Part shown: one piece after another, positions 17,865 to 26,648 of the stretch
Layout: every line of letters begins with the position of its first letter
How positions within the stretch are numbered: position 1 is the stretch's first letter
Assembly (NCBI GenBank): GCA_016218685.1
Contig: JACRDD010000004.1
Location: 1 to 64,000 of the forward strand
Direction of reading: 5' to 3'
Origin: Desulfobacterales bacterium
Lineage (GTDB): Bacteria > Desulfobacterota > Desulfobacteria > Desulfobacterales > Desulfosarcinaceae
Length of the DNA stretch: 64,000 nt
The notes under the pieces: model-generated
The model's database searches: none
Seen by the model: only the letters and a program-made list of their open reading frames with translations
Told to the model about the DNA's origin: nothing
Made by a program: the position numbers and the translations under genes

Positions 17865-19747
17865 TACCGCAAAGGAGTTCGCCGGATATACTCCCCGAAG
17901 CTCAGGACATCCCGGCAGGCGCCGCCCATGGGCCAAGGTGCCGGCAATGGCTGGTCGCGGTAGTTATTCTGTCCACGCTCCTGAAGCTCGTTTTCGTTTT
18001 TTATGGTACCGCTTTCCAAAGCTACCTGGGCAGCGACATGGGCGGCTATTGGACGCGCGCCCTGCAACGCTTCAACGGCGATATCTTCAGTATCAATCAG
18101 TGGGTCATCTGGCCGCCTCTTTTTCACATCATCCTGGCGTACATCTTCAAGGTAATTCACCTGCTGGGGCTCTTTCCCATAAGCCTGGGAATCGTGTTGG
18201 GCCTGAATGTCCTCTTCTCCTCCTTGTCCGTCGTATACCTGTACCGCATCTCGGAAAGGTTCACGCGCAATTCCCGGATCGCCCTGGTCACTGCCGCATT
18301 GTATGCGTTTACCTACCATTGCTTCTATTTCAATGCGTTTATACTGTCCGAGAATTTCGCAGTGCCGCTGGTCGTCGCGGCGCTGTACTACTTGCTGCGC
18401 AACCAGCCCGGCTATTGCCTGCTCAGCGGGGTGCTGCTGGCCGTGGCCACCGGCATTCGACCCGGTTATGGATTGCTGGCCGTCTCTTTTGGATGTTATG
18501 CCCTCTGGCCGGAGGCAAAGCTTGCCCGCGCGGAGTGGCTCAGGCGCGTGGGCCGCAAAGGCATTCCCAAGGCCGCGTTGTTTTCCCTGGGGTTTGTGCT
18601 GGTGATCGGCCTGGTGCTGGCCCAAAATCAATACATCTCCAATGGCCGGCTCAAGGGGCTGGCGGCTTCGAGCGGACTGAATTACTTCTTCTCGTTCACC
18701 AAAACCTATGAGGTCCGCAGCCGTTTCGATGGCTACCACTATGTGATCATCCCGCCGGGAACGGTCAAGCATCCGGAGAACGGAAAACTGCTGACCGTCA
18801 AGCCGATTTACGACAGCGCTTTTTTCGAACAATTGACCAATGCCCACATCCGGCAACACCCCGAGGTGCTTTTGTTTAAGCTGAAGGATTTATGGGAGCT
18901 GTATTTTGGCACGCTCTTCCCATCTTATGGTTCGGCGTATGGTTTTCATCCCGGGATCGAAATCTTCAAATTCGTCTTTTTCTTCCTGACCCTGGTGATT
19001 GTCTTTTCATTCACCACCGCTCTCTGGCGCCGGGACAATGCCAAGGAGCGGTGGCTCATTCTTTCGATCATCGTGCTGTCGCTGGTCACCAGCTATCTTT
19101 TCAATAGCGAACACCGCTATATCTATGGCTTCGTCTTTGCTATTTATCTTCTTGCGGCAGAGGCGCTTGCGGCCATTGCCATGGAATTTAAACAGCACCT
19201 GAAAAAGATGCTGTTTTGCATGGGCGCGATAATCCTGGTCCTGGGGGCAAATGCCGGCTACTCAGCCATGCGCAAGCAGGCAATGCCCGCCATCATCCAT
19301 ATGAAGCTGCACGATTACAACCAGCCCTTTGAACAGCGGGCGCTTTACGTGGACTCCTTGAATTTCCCTTTCGAAAAAACCTTTACGCACCAAAGGTTCG
19401 GCGAGCTCGGCATTCGGGAGGAGTTTGACGCCGAATTCAACGGCCGATTCGTGGTACACGCTCCCATGTCCATCCATTTTTTTGTCTATTGCGAGGAAGG
19501 CTTCGAGCTTTACGTGGACCAGCAACCTGTATTGAGCCGACCCAGCCGGGAAGACGAAAAAGAGCTGGAGAAGATGCTCTTTCTGGAGCAAGGCACACAC
19601 GACTTCACCCTGCTGTACGCTCACCGGAATGAAGATGCCGGCATCAAGGCCATGTATGTGCCCATCACCGATGGCCGGTACGGGAAATACTTCATGGGTC
19701 AGGACTCGCCGTTAGTGTCATTCCATAAGGCGAACGACGCTCGGTGA
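17861..19747 (+). CDS. ArnT/PMT-type membrane glycosyltransferase (GT39/GT83-like)
   Basis: About 628 residues. Eight or more membrane segments occupy the first ~430 residues. The loop after the first segment (LGSDMGGYWTRALQRFN) matches the first periplasmic loop of PMT-like transferases, where an aspartate is catalytic. The C-terminal ~190 residues look like a soluble beta-rich domain. It probably transfers a sugar from a polyprenyl phosphate carrier to an envelope acceptor. No in-frame ATG occurs before residue ~50: the best start is the TTG overlapping the yedF stop (TTGA, preceded by AAGGTGG), with an AUA codon at 17888 after AAAGGAG as an odd alternative. Base composition is less GC-rich than its neighbours. 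Confidence 0.75.
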   Translation: MIPQRSSPDILPEAQDIPAGAAHGPRCRQWLVAVVILSTLLKLVFVFYGTAFQSYLGSDMGGYWTRALQRFNGDIFSINQWVIWPPLFHIILAYIFKVIHLLGLFPISLGIVLGLNVLFSSLSVVYLYRISERFTRNSRIALVTAALYAFTYHCFYFNAFILSENFAVPLVVAALYYLLRNQPGYCLLSGVLLAVATGIRPGYGLLAVSFGCYALWPEAKLARAEWLRRVGRKGIPKAALFSLGFVLVIGLVLAQNQYISNGRLKGLAASSGLNYFFSFTKTYEVRSRFDGYHYVIIPPGTVKHPENGKLLTVKPIYDSAFFEQLTNAHIRQHPEVLLFKLKDLWELYFGTLFPSYGSAYGFHPGIEIFKFVFFFLTLVIVFSFTTALWRRDNAKERWLILSIIVLSLVTSYLFNSEHRYIYGFVFAIYLLAAEALAAIAMEFKQHLKKMLFCMGAIILVLGANAGYSAMRKQAMPAIIHMKLHDYNQPFEQRALYVDSLNFPFEKTFTHQRFGELGIREEFDAEFNGRFVVHAPMSIHFFVYCEEGFELYVDQQPVLSRPSREDEKELEKMLFLEQGTHDFTLLYAHRNEDAGIKAMYVPITDGRYGKYFMGQDSPLVSFHKANDAR

Positions 19748-19751
19748 CCTC

Positions 19752-19794
19752 AAAACAAAACCCCCTCCGCGCAAACGGAAGGGGCTTTTGTTTT
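19752..19794. terminator. Bidirectional rho-independent terminator
   Basis: The hairpin CCCCTCCG/CGGAAGGGG is flanked by AAAACAAAA on the left and TTTTGTTTT on the right. It lies between the convergent glycosyltransferase and acsE genes. Confidence 0.9.
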
Positions 19795-19815
19795 CTTCGT
19801 ATGGGCGATGGCGCG

Positions 19816-20712
19816 TTACACTTCCAGCCACGAATCGGAATAGAGGGTTTTACCCAGGATGACGTTGACGGTCTTGGCGTAATCCTGCATCTCTTTGGGC
19901 AGGCCGGCGATGTTGGGGGTATTGCCGTCCATCATGCCGTAGATCAGGTCCACGATGTCCTGGCGTTTGCCCTTGGCGATGGCCGTCAGTTGGTCGTCGC
20001 GCGGATCGGAGATCACGGAGTGCATGCCGCACTTTTCGAGCATCACCATGTAGGTCTGGTTCATGATCGGCCGCAGGTGATCGGGAGGTCCGTTGGAGAT
20101 GTTGGACAGACCGCAGGTGCTCTTGGCGCCCGGGCACATGTCGGGGATCATCTTTTGGAACTCCATCAGGCTGATGGCCTGGGGCTGCTGGATATTGACG
20201 GGGGTGACGATGCCGTCGATCCAGATTTTTTCATTGGGGATCCCGGCTTCGTTGGCGAAGTAAACCAGTTCCACGCACAGGGCGGCGCGCTCGTTTTCGT
20301 CGCGCGGCAACCCTTCGGGGCCCCACATCAGGGCGATGAAGTCGGAATTGGTCTCGGCGGCCAGGGGCACCATTTTTTCGTAGCGTTCCGGACGGCACAT
20401 AATGGAGTTGATGATGTGCGGCGTTCCGCTGGGCACTTGCTTAATCACCTTCAGGGCCGCCGCGATGGCGTCGATGTTGGAGGTGTCCAGGGCCAGGGGG
20501 ATATCGGACACCACCTCTTGAACCACCTGCACCACCCAGGGCATCAATTCGGCGCCGTCTTTTTTGGCCGGTCCCAGGTTGATGTCGATGTAGTCCATGC
20601 CTTTGCTTTTTTGAAACAGGGCTTCTTCCTGGATCGGTTTGGGATCGCGCTCCTTGAAGGCGCGGCCGATCTTTTTGTTGATGACATTCAAGCTTTCGCC
20701 AATCAGTAACAT
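19816..20712 (-). CDS. acsE: Methyltetrahydrofolate:corrinoid iron-sulfur protein methyltransferase
   Basis: 298 residues with a pterin-binding TIM barrel. The opening LLIGESLNVINKKIGRAF and the segments MDYIDINLGPAKKD, LALDTSN and TCGLSNISNG are characteristic of AcsE. It moves the methyl group of methyl-THF to the cobalt of the AcsCD corrinoid protein. It is the last gene of the acs cluster, separated from acsC by 171 nt with a hairpin, so its expression may be lower than that of the upstream genes. Confidence 0.95.
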   Translation of the reverse strand: MLLIGESLNVINKKIGRAFKERDPKPIQEEALFQKSKGMDYIDINLGPAKKDGAELMPWVVQVVQEVVSDIPLALDTSNIDAIAAALKVIKQVPSGTPHIINSIMCRPERYEKMVPLAAETNSDFIALMWGPEGLPRDENERAALCVELVYFANEAGIPNEKIWIDGIVTPVNIQQPQAISLMEFQKMIPDMCPGAKSTCGLSNISNGPPDHLRPIMNQTYMVMLEKCGMHSVISDPRDDQLTAIAKGKRQDIVDLIYGMMDGNTPNIAGLPKEMQDYAKTVNVILGKTLYSDSWLEV

Positions 20713-20845
20713 AGGTCCTCCCTTAAGAATATGCGTTCATATTAAGTGTATGAATTTCGCGGCTTGGAGCTTGCGCCGGCCGTTTCAGGGTTGAGCGCTT
20801 CTACTAAATTTTTCCGCCCGGTGCAAACAGTTTGTCCTAAAATGC

Positions 20846-20876
20846 AACGGGGATGGCCTGCTGGGCCATCCCCGTT
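20846..20876 (-). terminator. Hairpin between acsC and acsE
   Basis: A perfect 13-bp stem AACGGGGATGGCC/GGCCATCCCCGTT with a 5-nt loop follows the acsC stop and is followed (minus strand) by GCATTTT. It may act as a partial terminator or protect the upstream mRNA. Confidence 0.7.
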
Positions 20877-20883
20877 AATGGGA

Positions 20884-22230
20884 CTATAGGAACCGCTCTC
20901 TGAGAAAGCCGGGAATGTGGGCTGCTTCCCGCGGACCGACGGTGATGGTCCAGCCGGGCAGCTCTTCTTCGATATCGCCCACGATGGCAGCCGCATAACC
21001 AGGGATGATCAGTTGGGTGTGTTTGACCTTTTCCATGATGCCGCTCTTTTTTACGAAGGCGCCGACATCGTCGCCCGCGAATTTGCCGGCGGCCCAGGCG
21101 GTGAGCACCGACAAGCCTTCGGAGTCCTTGATCAGCAGCCAGGAAGGCACGCGGCTGCTTTCGATTTCGCCGGAGACGATGAAGTAGGTCAGGGCGAAGT
21201 TGGTGGTCACCAGGACCGGAGAATTCTCGTTGGGCGTACCGATGGGGTAGATGCCCTGGGTGACGGTCATGGGCCGCTGCGGGTCGGTGAAGATGTTGAG
21301 GCGTTCGAGCAGCAGCGGGAAGACGCTTTCGCCCGCGAAGTCGGACAGCACCACGATGCCGCCGTACTTGGCGACGAACATGGCGGCCAGCATGGTCTCG
21401 ACATCCAGGTTGGAGGCCATTTCGCACGGGAAGACGATGGTGGGGAAGCCCACCGAGCGGTTGCCGTTTTTCAGAGCCGCGCGACGGATGGCGATCATGT
21501 CGGCATTGGCCTGTTTGGGTTCACGGCTGCCCGGATCGAGTACCAGGTCTTTGAGGCCCATGGCAGTGAGTTTGTCGCTGAGTTTGGCCACGGCTTCCAC
21601 CGACTCGGCCTTGGCGGCCAGAGGCAGGTCGTTGTCTTTGGCCAATTGGCCCATGGCATCGGCGTTGGCCGCGGTGGCGGCATACAGCAGCGGGCGCTTG
21701 AAACCGGCTGCGGCTACGCCGGCTTTCATCACGTCGGCTTTTTCGGTCATCAGGATCAGGTTGAATTCCGAGGTCTCGGCGATCTGCTTGGCCAGCTTGC
21801 CGAAGGCGTCGGCATTGCCGTTGACGTCTTTCAAGGCCACCAGTTCCGGGCGCAGGTTCAGGCCCACGCGCTCATACTGCAGAGCGTTCCAGCCCTGGAG
21901 TTTTTTGGCCAGGGCATCGGCGGAAATGTCCGATTTGACCATGGCGGCCAGCAGGGTGGGGCTGTAGAAGGTTTTTTCGTGGCGGTACTGAACGGTTTCG
22001 CCGCCGCTGGTGGCCTTACGTACGCCCTTGCCGACCACGACTGGACGGATGGGGGGCGCGGAAGCTTCGGCCAGTTGGGCGCGGGCTTCTTCCGATACAT
22101 AAGGGCAGGCGGAAAGCTCGGCCTTGCCCGATGCCAGGTTCATGGCAAAGGCGAGACAGGTGGGTACCCCGCACTCCTTGCAGTTGGTCTTGGGCAGGAG
22201 TTTGAAAATCTGAATACCGGTTAATGCCAT
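20884..22230 (-). CDS. acsC: Corrinoid iron-sulfur protein large subunit (CODH/ACS gamma)
   Basis: 448 residues. The N-terminal [4Fe-4S] motif NCKECGVPTCLAFAM...CPY lies at residues ~16-42, followed by a TIM-barrel region (SREPKQANADMIAIRRAALK) and a C-terminal corrinoid-binding domain. With AcsD it carries the methyl group between AcsE and AcsB. It lies between acsB and acsE, with a hairpin on either side of it. Confidence 0.96.
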   Translation of the reverse strand: MALTGIQIFKLLPKTNCKECGVPTCLAFAMNLASGKAELSACPYVSEEARAQLAEASAPPIRPVVVGKGVRKATSGGETVQYRHEKTFYSPTLLAAMVKSDISADALAKKLQGWNALQYERVGLNLRPELVALKDVNGNADAFGKLAKQIAETSEFNLILMTEKADVMKAGVAAAGFKRPLLYAATAANADAMGQLAKDNDLPLAAKAESVEAVAKLSDKLTAMGLKDLVLDPGSREPKQANADMIAIRRAALKNGNRSVGFPTIVFPCEMASNLDVETMLAAMFVAKYGGIVVLSDFAGESVFPLLLERLNIFTDPQRPMTVTQGIYPIGTPNENSPVLVTTNFALTYFIVSGEIESSRVPSWLLIKDSEGLSVLTAWAAGKFAGDDVGAFVKKSGIMEKVKHTQLIIPGYAAAIVGDIEEELPGWTITVGPREAAHIPGFLRERFL

Positions 22231-22260
22231 TGGTTTCTCCTTATCCTATTTAAAGTGTCG

Positions 22261-22289
22261 ATGGGGAGGCGGCGGTTACCGCCTCCCAT
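22261..22289 (-). terminator. Hairpin between acsB and acsC
   Basis: ATGGG-GAGGCGG pairs with CCGCCTC-CCAT around a CGGTTA loop. No T-tract follows, so mRNA stabilisation or processing between the acsB and acsC cistrons is more likely than full termination. Confidence 0.6.
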
Positions 22290-22306
22290 CCCATCATCGT
22301 TTCGTA

Positions 22307-24520
22307 TCAACCCACCAGCGGGGGCATGGACAGGGCCGGATGACCCTTTTCCTGCAGGAAGGGCATGATCTCTTCTTCGGTGACGCCCACGGTCTCATCG
22401 GCGATCATATCGTAGAAGTTGGGCACGCCCAGCTCCTTGCCGCGTTTGATCAACCGCTCCTTGATCTCTTCTTTCAGGATCTTGGGCATCCACACCATGC
22501 GCAGCAGGCCGCCATCACCATTGATGAATTTCTTCTGGGTGATGTTGAACTTGGAGTGACCCACGAAGCCCGGTGAAGAAGCGCCGCCGCCCATGACACC
22601 GGCCAGGGTGGTGAACTTCATGCCGCAGGGAGTGTCGCCGGCATACTCGCGGTTGACCGTCATGACGCCGTTGCAGGCGGGCAGCATGGCTGCGATGGCC
22701 TCGCAGCAACCGCAGGTGGTCATGGGGTTAACGACCATGGAGTAGAAGTTGTAGCTTTGAATGGCGCCACGCGAGGCTTTCTTGATGAACTCGTCCACGC
22801 CGGCAAAGGTACCCATCTTGGCATCCAGTACTTCACCTTTTTCGATGGGCTGGTTGGGACCCGTGGGGTTGATCTCGAAGGAGGCCTTGCAATCCATCCA
22901 GTTGTAGGCGCCGCACAGACCGGTACGTTCCGGGCTGACGGTACACACGTGGGTGGGGGCAAACGACTGGCACAGGGTGCAGGAGTAGTAGGTCTGCACA
23001 TCCTCGTCGGTCATGTTCTCGACGCGCTCGTCGCGATGCTTGTAAGCGGCGCGGGCCTGGGCCGTGATCTTGTCCACATCCTCTTTCTTGGTGTAGAGGG
23101 TGATCTGCACCTTGTCCAGAATCTTGCCGAAGTCCTTGTGAAACTTGGCGTGCAGCACCACACCGATGTCTTTGAGGGTGAAGCCTTTTTCCACGGCCTG
23201 CTTGCTGATGCGCACCCAGGCGATGTCGCGCTGGCCCATGTGCATGATGCCCTGGATGTAGTTGATCAGGTGGTGGGTCTGGCGTTCCAGGATCGGCTCG
23301 AAATCTTCCTGGAATTCGCGGCCGGCCACTTGCATGTAAATGGCCATGGGGAAAGCGCCGCCCTCTTTGATGTCCTTGATGTCCGGCCCGACGATGGTGA
23401 CTTTGCCATCTTCGATCTCGTTCATGTTGGCCATCTTCAGATACTCGGTGCACTGGGTCTTGCCGCCACCCGACTGGCAATACAGGTCGGCGCCACGCAC
23501 GCGCTCGCCCTCGAAGGCCGGGCCGAAGGCGCAGGGGATGTCGATCTTGCTCACCGTGGTTTTCAGGCCGCGCACTTCCACGGACTTTTGCACCATGTCT
23601 TCGTGCTTGATGTTGGCCACCACGTGTTCGTAGGTGCAGATACCGGTGGGCAGTACTTCGGGAATGTCGGTGTCGGCGATGGTGGGGAAGCCCCAGTTGA
23701 TACAACCGGCGGCTGCCGCGGCCCATTCGGCGTTAACGTCGCCCAGGGCGTTGACAAAGGCAAAGATGCGGTCTTTGTTGTATTTGAGGATCTTTTTAAA
23801 GTCGCCGGGCTGCACGCCACCAAACGCCATGGCGGCGCGGTTGGCAAAGCCCAGGGCAAAGATGGCCGAGGAGATATCCGGGCCAAAGGGAATGATACGG
23901 GTGTTCCAACCCACCTGCACACCGGCGGCGCGCAATTGATCGATGACCGTGGTGCCGTTCTGGTTGGCGGCGCAGAAGATGTACAAGCTGCGGCGCTGAT
24001 ACTCTTCCACAATCATTTTGGCAGTTTCCGGATCGGGGGCCGCGCCCACGATGGCGGCAAAGCCGGGAGCCGATCCGTCGACGAATTCGACACCGCGTTT
24101 GCGCATGATGGTGTCGTCGGCCGCGCCCAGCCAGATTTTGCCGGCCTCTTCGTCCACTTCTTCGGTGGGCAGGTAGAAGTTTGGATCTTCCAGATAGCGC
24201 AGGGCCTCTTCGATTTCAAAGGCGAACAGGGCGGCCATGCCGGCATCCAGCAGGGGTCCAAGGTAGGGCAGGTGGTTCTGGCCCTTGACATGGGGCGGCA
24301 GCAGCTTGCGGGCGAAGGCCAACGGTTTTTGCATATCTTCCAGTGTGGCCACCTTGATGCCCAGCAGGGAGTAGATTACCGGCAGATAGTAGGCGGTGTT
24401 GGGAAAGCCCACCTTGGTGTCGGCGTTGTAGGTCTGCAACGCTCTCTTGTACTTGCCTTCTACCTTGGAGACGATGTTGTAACCGCCCTGGATGGCGGCG
24501 AATGCTACGAGTCGTGACAT
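22307..24520 (-). CDS. acsB: CO-methylating acetyl-CoA synthase (A-cluster subunit)
   Basis: 737 residues, close to the usual ~730. A-cluster cysteines are visible in order: CTLCQSFAPTHVC, then TVSPERTGLCG, then CGCCEAI, matching the spacing C-x2-C-x8-C-x9-C and C-x-C of the Moorella enzyme. The enzyme joins CO, a methyl group and CoA into acetyl-CoA, or splits acetyl-CoA in the oxidative direction. It has the long form with an N-terminal CODH-docking domain, as expected with a bacterial cooS next to it. Confidence 0.97.
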   Translation of the reverse strand: MSRLVAFAAIQGGYNIVSKVEGKYKRALQTYNADTKVGFPNTAYYLPVIYSLLGIKVATLEDMQKPLAFARKLLPPHVKGQNHLPYLGPLLDAGMAALFAFEIEEALRYLEDPNFYLPTEEVDEEAGKIWLGAADDTIMRKRGVEFVDGSAPGFAAIVGAAPDPETAKMIVEEYQRRSLYIFCAANQNGTTVIDQLRAAGVQVGWNTRIIPFGPDISSAIFALGFANRAAMAFGGVQPGDFKKILKYNKDRIFAFVNALGDVNAEWAAAAAGCINWGFPTIADTDIPEVLPTGICTYEHVVANIKHEDMVQKSVEVRGLKTTVSKIDIPCAFGPAFEGERVRGADLYCQSGGGKTQCTEYLKMANMNEIEDGKVTIVGPDIKDIKEGGAFPMAIYMQVAGREFQEDFEPILERQTHHLINYIQGIMHMGQRDIAWVRISKQAVEKGFTLKDIGVVLHAKFHKDFGKILDKVQITLYTKKEDVDKITAQARAAYKHRDERVENMTDEDVQTYYSCTLCQSFAPTHVCTVSPERTGLCGAYNWMDCKASFEINPTGPNQPIEKGEVLDAKMGTFAGVDEFIKKASRGAIQSYNFYSMVVNPMTTCGCCEAIAAMLPACNGVMTVNREYAGDTPCGMKFTTLAGVMGGGASSPGFVGHSKFNITQKKFINGDGGLLRMVWMPKILKEEIKERLIKRGKELGVPNFYDMIADETVGVTEEEIMPFLQEKGHPALSMPPLVG

Positions 24521-24559
24521 ATAATCCTTCCTCCTTCGTTGAGGATATTGGGTTGAAGA

Positions 24560-26596
24560 TTAAGCCTCAAGCTTCTGACGGTCGGCCATATCCATGAGTA
24601 CGCGGTCCCGGGCCTTGTCGATGCCGATCTCTTTGCGTTTCTGGTCGATCACGGCGATCATGCGACGCGCCATTTCGACCGGATCTTCGCAGAAATCCCA
24701 ACGGCCGCCGTAGAGGCTGGCGATATCTTTGGTCAGGTATTTCTGGAAGACCGGCGCGCCCGTGATGGGCATGGTGCCGCCGAAGATGACGTACACTCCG
24801 GAGGTGACGAAGTACTGGCCGATGGCGATGGCTTTCTCGCTCATCCACTCGGGAGCCGCGCCCACGGCCGGAATGTCGGAGAGATCTTTCCACGGGCCGC
24901 CGGCCTTTACCACTTCGGTGGCGGCCAGCAGGATGCGGCTGTTGTCCACGCAGGAGCCCAGGTGCAGCACCGGGGGGATACCGACGGTCTCGCACACTTC
25001 CTTCAATCCCGGACCGCAGTAGACGCCCGCGGTTTCAGGCGTCAGCAGGCCATGCATGCCGGCCGCGATGCCGCCGCAACCGGTGGTCAGGACGAGCACG
25101 TCGTTCTTGATCAACTCTTTCATCATCGTGATGTGGGCGTTGTTATGCTGGGAGCGGGCGTTGTTGCAACCCACCACGCCGGCCAGACCGCGGATGCGGC
25201 CGTTGATGATGTTGTCGTTGAGGGTGTAGTAAGAGCCGCGGAAGGTGCCGCCCAGGTGGTACTCGATGGATTCCACACCAAAGCCGGCGATCTGGGTCGA
25301 TTTGATGTTGGGGATCATCACTTCGGCTCTGCGGTTTTGGAAGTTGTCGATGGCCAGGGTGACGATGCGCTTGGCATCTTCCAGGGCATGATGTTCGTCG
25401 AATTCGATGTGCAGTACGTTGTCCTGCTCCATCTTGGCCATGGGATGGGTGGTGATCAGTTTGGTATGGAAGCACTTGGCGACATTGGCCAGGTTCTGGA
25501 AGACGCACTGTACGTCCACGACCATGGCATCGCAAGCGCCGGTGACGATGGCCAGTTCCTGCTGCAGGAAAGTGCCTGCCGGCGGTACGCCGTGGCGCTG
25601 CAGAATTTCGTTGCCGGTGCAGCAGATGCCGCCCAGTTGGATGCCTTTGGCGCCCTTGGTCTTGGCGTAATCCACCATCTCTTTGCTTTGGGCGGCAGCC
25701 ACGATCATCTCGGAGAGCACCGGCTCATGGCCGTGAATGATGATATTGACGTGGTCCTGCTTCATGATGCCCAGGTTGGTTTCGGATTGCAACGGCATCG
25801 GCCGGCCGAACATGACGTCCTGCAGATCAGTGGCGATCATCGAGCCGCCCCAGCCATCGGCCAGCGAGCAGCGGCTGGCTTGCTTGGTGATGTTTTTGAA
25901 ATCCTGATCCACACCCATGTTGGTGCGGTGCATGATATCGACGATTTCGCGGTCGATATTGCGCGGCATGACGCCAAATTTCTTCCACTTTTCCTGCAAC
26001 GGCAGGGGAGCGCGTTTCAAATAGGTCAAAGTACCTTCGGCCTTGCCCCATTCGCCCAAGGCTTTTTCAGCTACTTCCAGGGCGATCTCGTCGATGCTGC
26101 GGTCTTGGACCACGCCATCCACGGTCACGGTGGTTTCTACGCTGAAATGGGGAGCGATGGACAGAAGCTTGTCCACATCCTTGATTTTGTAATCGTTGGT
26201 CTCCTTGCGGGCCACCGACATGAAAACTTCGGCCACGGTGCGGCCATGGTCGGAGTGGGCGGCCGTACCGGCGGCTACCATGCGGGCAAAATTGCGCGCG
26301 GCAATAGTATTGGCCGTGGCGCCGCAAAGCCCCTTGCGGGTGTCTTCGCCCACGATGCCGGCTTTGGGCAGCGGCAGGCGGCAGGGACCCATGGCGCAGT
26401 TCTTACAACAGATGCCCTGGATGCCGATATTGCACGGCTTCATCGCCGCGGCACGGTCGAAAATCGTTTCGACTCCCAGTTGATGCGAGCGGGCGATCAT
26501 CTGTTGGGTCGCGATGTCGATAGAGGCTTCTTTGGGGTCAGCCAACTTTGCGGCCTTCTCCTCCGCCGGTTCTTTTACTTTGGTTATTTCTGCCAT
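24560..26596 (-). CDS. cooS: Anaerobic carbon-monoxide dehydrogenase catalytic subunit
   Basis: 678 residues (also called acsA). The N-terminal cluster-binding segment reads CNIGIQGICCKNCAMGPC (B- and D-cluster ligands). Downstream motifs include VNIIIHGHEPVLSEM with the catalytic-site histidine, GICCTGNEILQRHGVPP and VVGCNNARSQHNN. It reduces CO2 to CO for AcsB, or the reverse, at a Ni-Fe-S C-cluster. About 30 non-conserved residues precede the core. No CooC-type nickel chaperone lies in this cluster. Confidence 0.97.
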   Translation of the reverse strand: MAEITKVKEPAEEKAAKLADPKEASIDIATQQMIARSHQLGVETIFDRAAAMKPCNIGIQGICCKNCAMGPCRLPLPKAGIVGEDTRKGLCGATANTIAARNFARMVAAGTAAHSDHGRTVAEVFMSVARKETNDYKIKDVDKLLSIAPHFSVETTVTVDGVVQDRSIDEIALEVAEKALGEWGKAEGTLTYLKRAPLPLQEKWKKFGVMPRNIDREIVDIMHRTNMGVDQDFKNITKQASRCSLADGWGGSMIATDLQDVMFGRPMPLQSETNLGIMKQDHVNIIIHGHEPVLSEMIVAAAQSKEMVDYAKTKGAKGIQLGGICCTGNEILQRHGVPPAGTFLQQELAIVTGACDAMVVDVQCVFQNLANVAKCFHTKLITTHPMAKMEQDNVLHIEFDEHHALEDAKRIVTLAIDNFQNRRAEVMIPNIKSTQIAGFGVESIEYHLGGTFRGSYYTLNDNIINGRIRGLAGVVGCNNARSQHNNAHITMMKELIKNDVLVLTTGCGGIAAGMHGLLTPETAGVYCGPGLKEVCETVGIPPVLHLGSCVDNSRILLAATEVVKAGGPWKDLSDIPAVGAAPEWMSEKAIAIGQYFVTSGVYVIFGGTMPITGAPVFQKYLTKDIASLYGGRWDFCEDPVEMARRMIAVIDQKRKEIGIDKARDRVLMDMADRQKLEA

Positions 26597-26648
26597 CAGA
26601 GGTTCCTCCTCAATTTATGTGAATACAATTCGGTTCGGATTTGATTCG

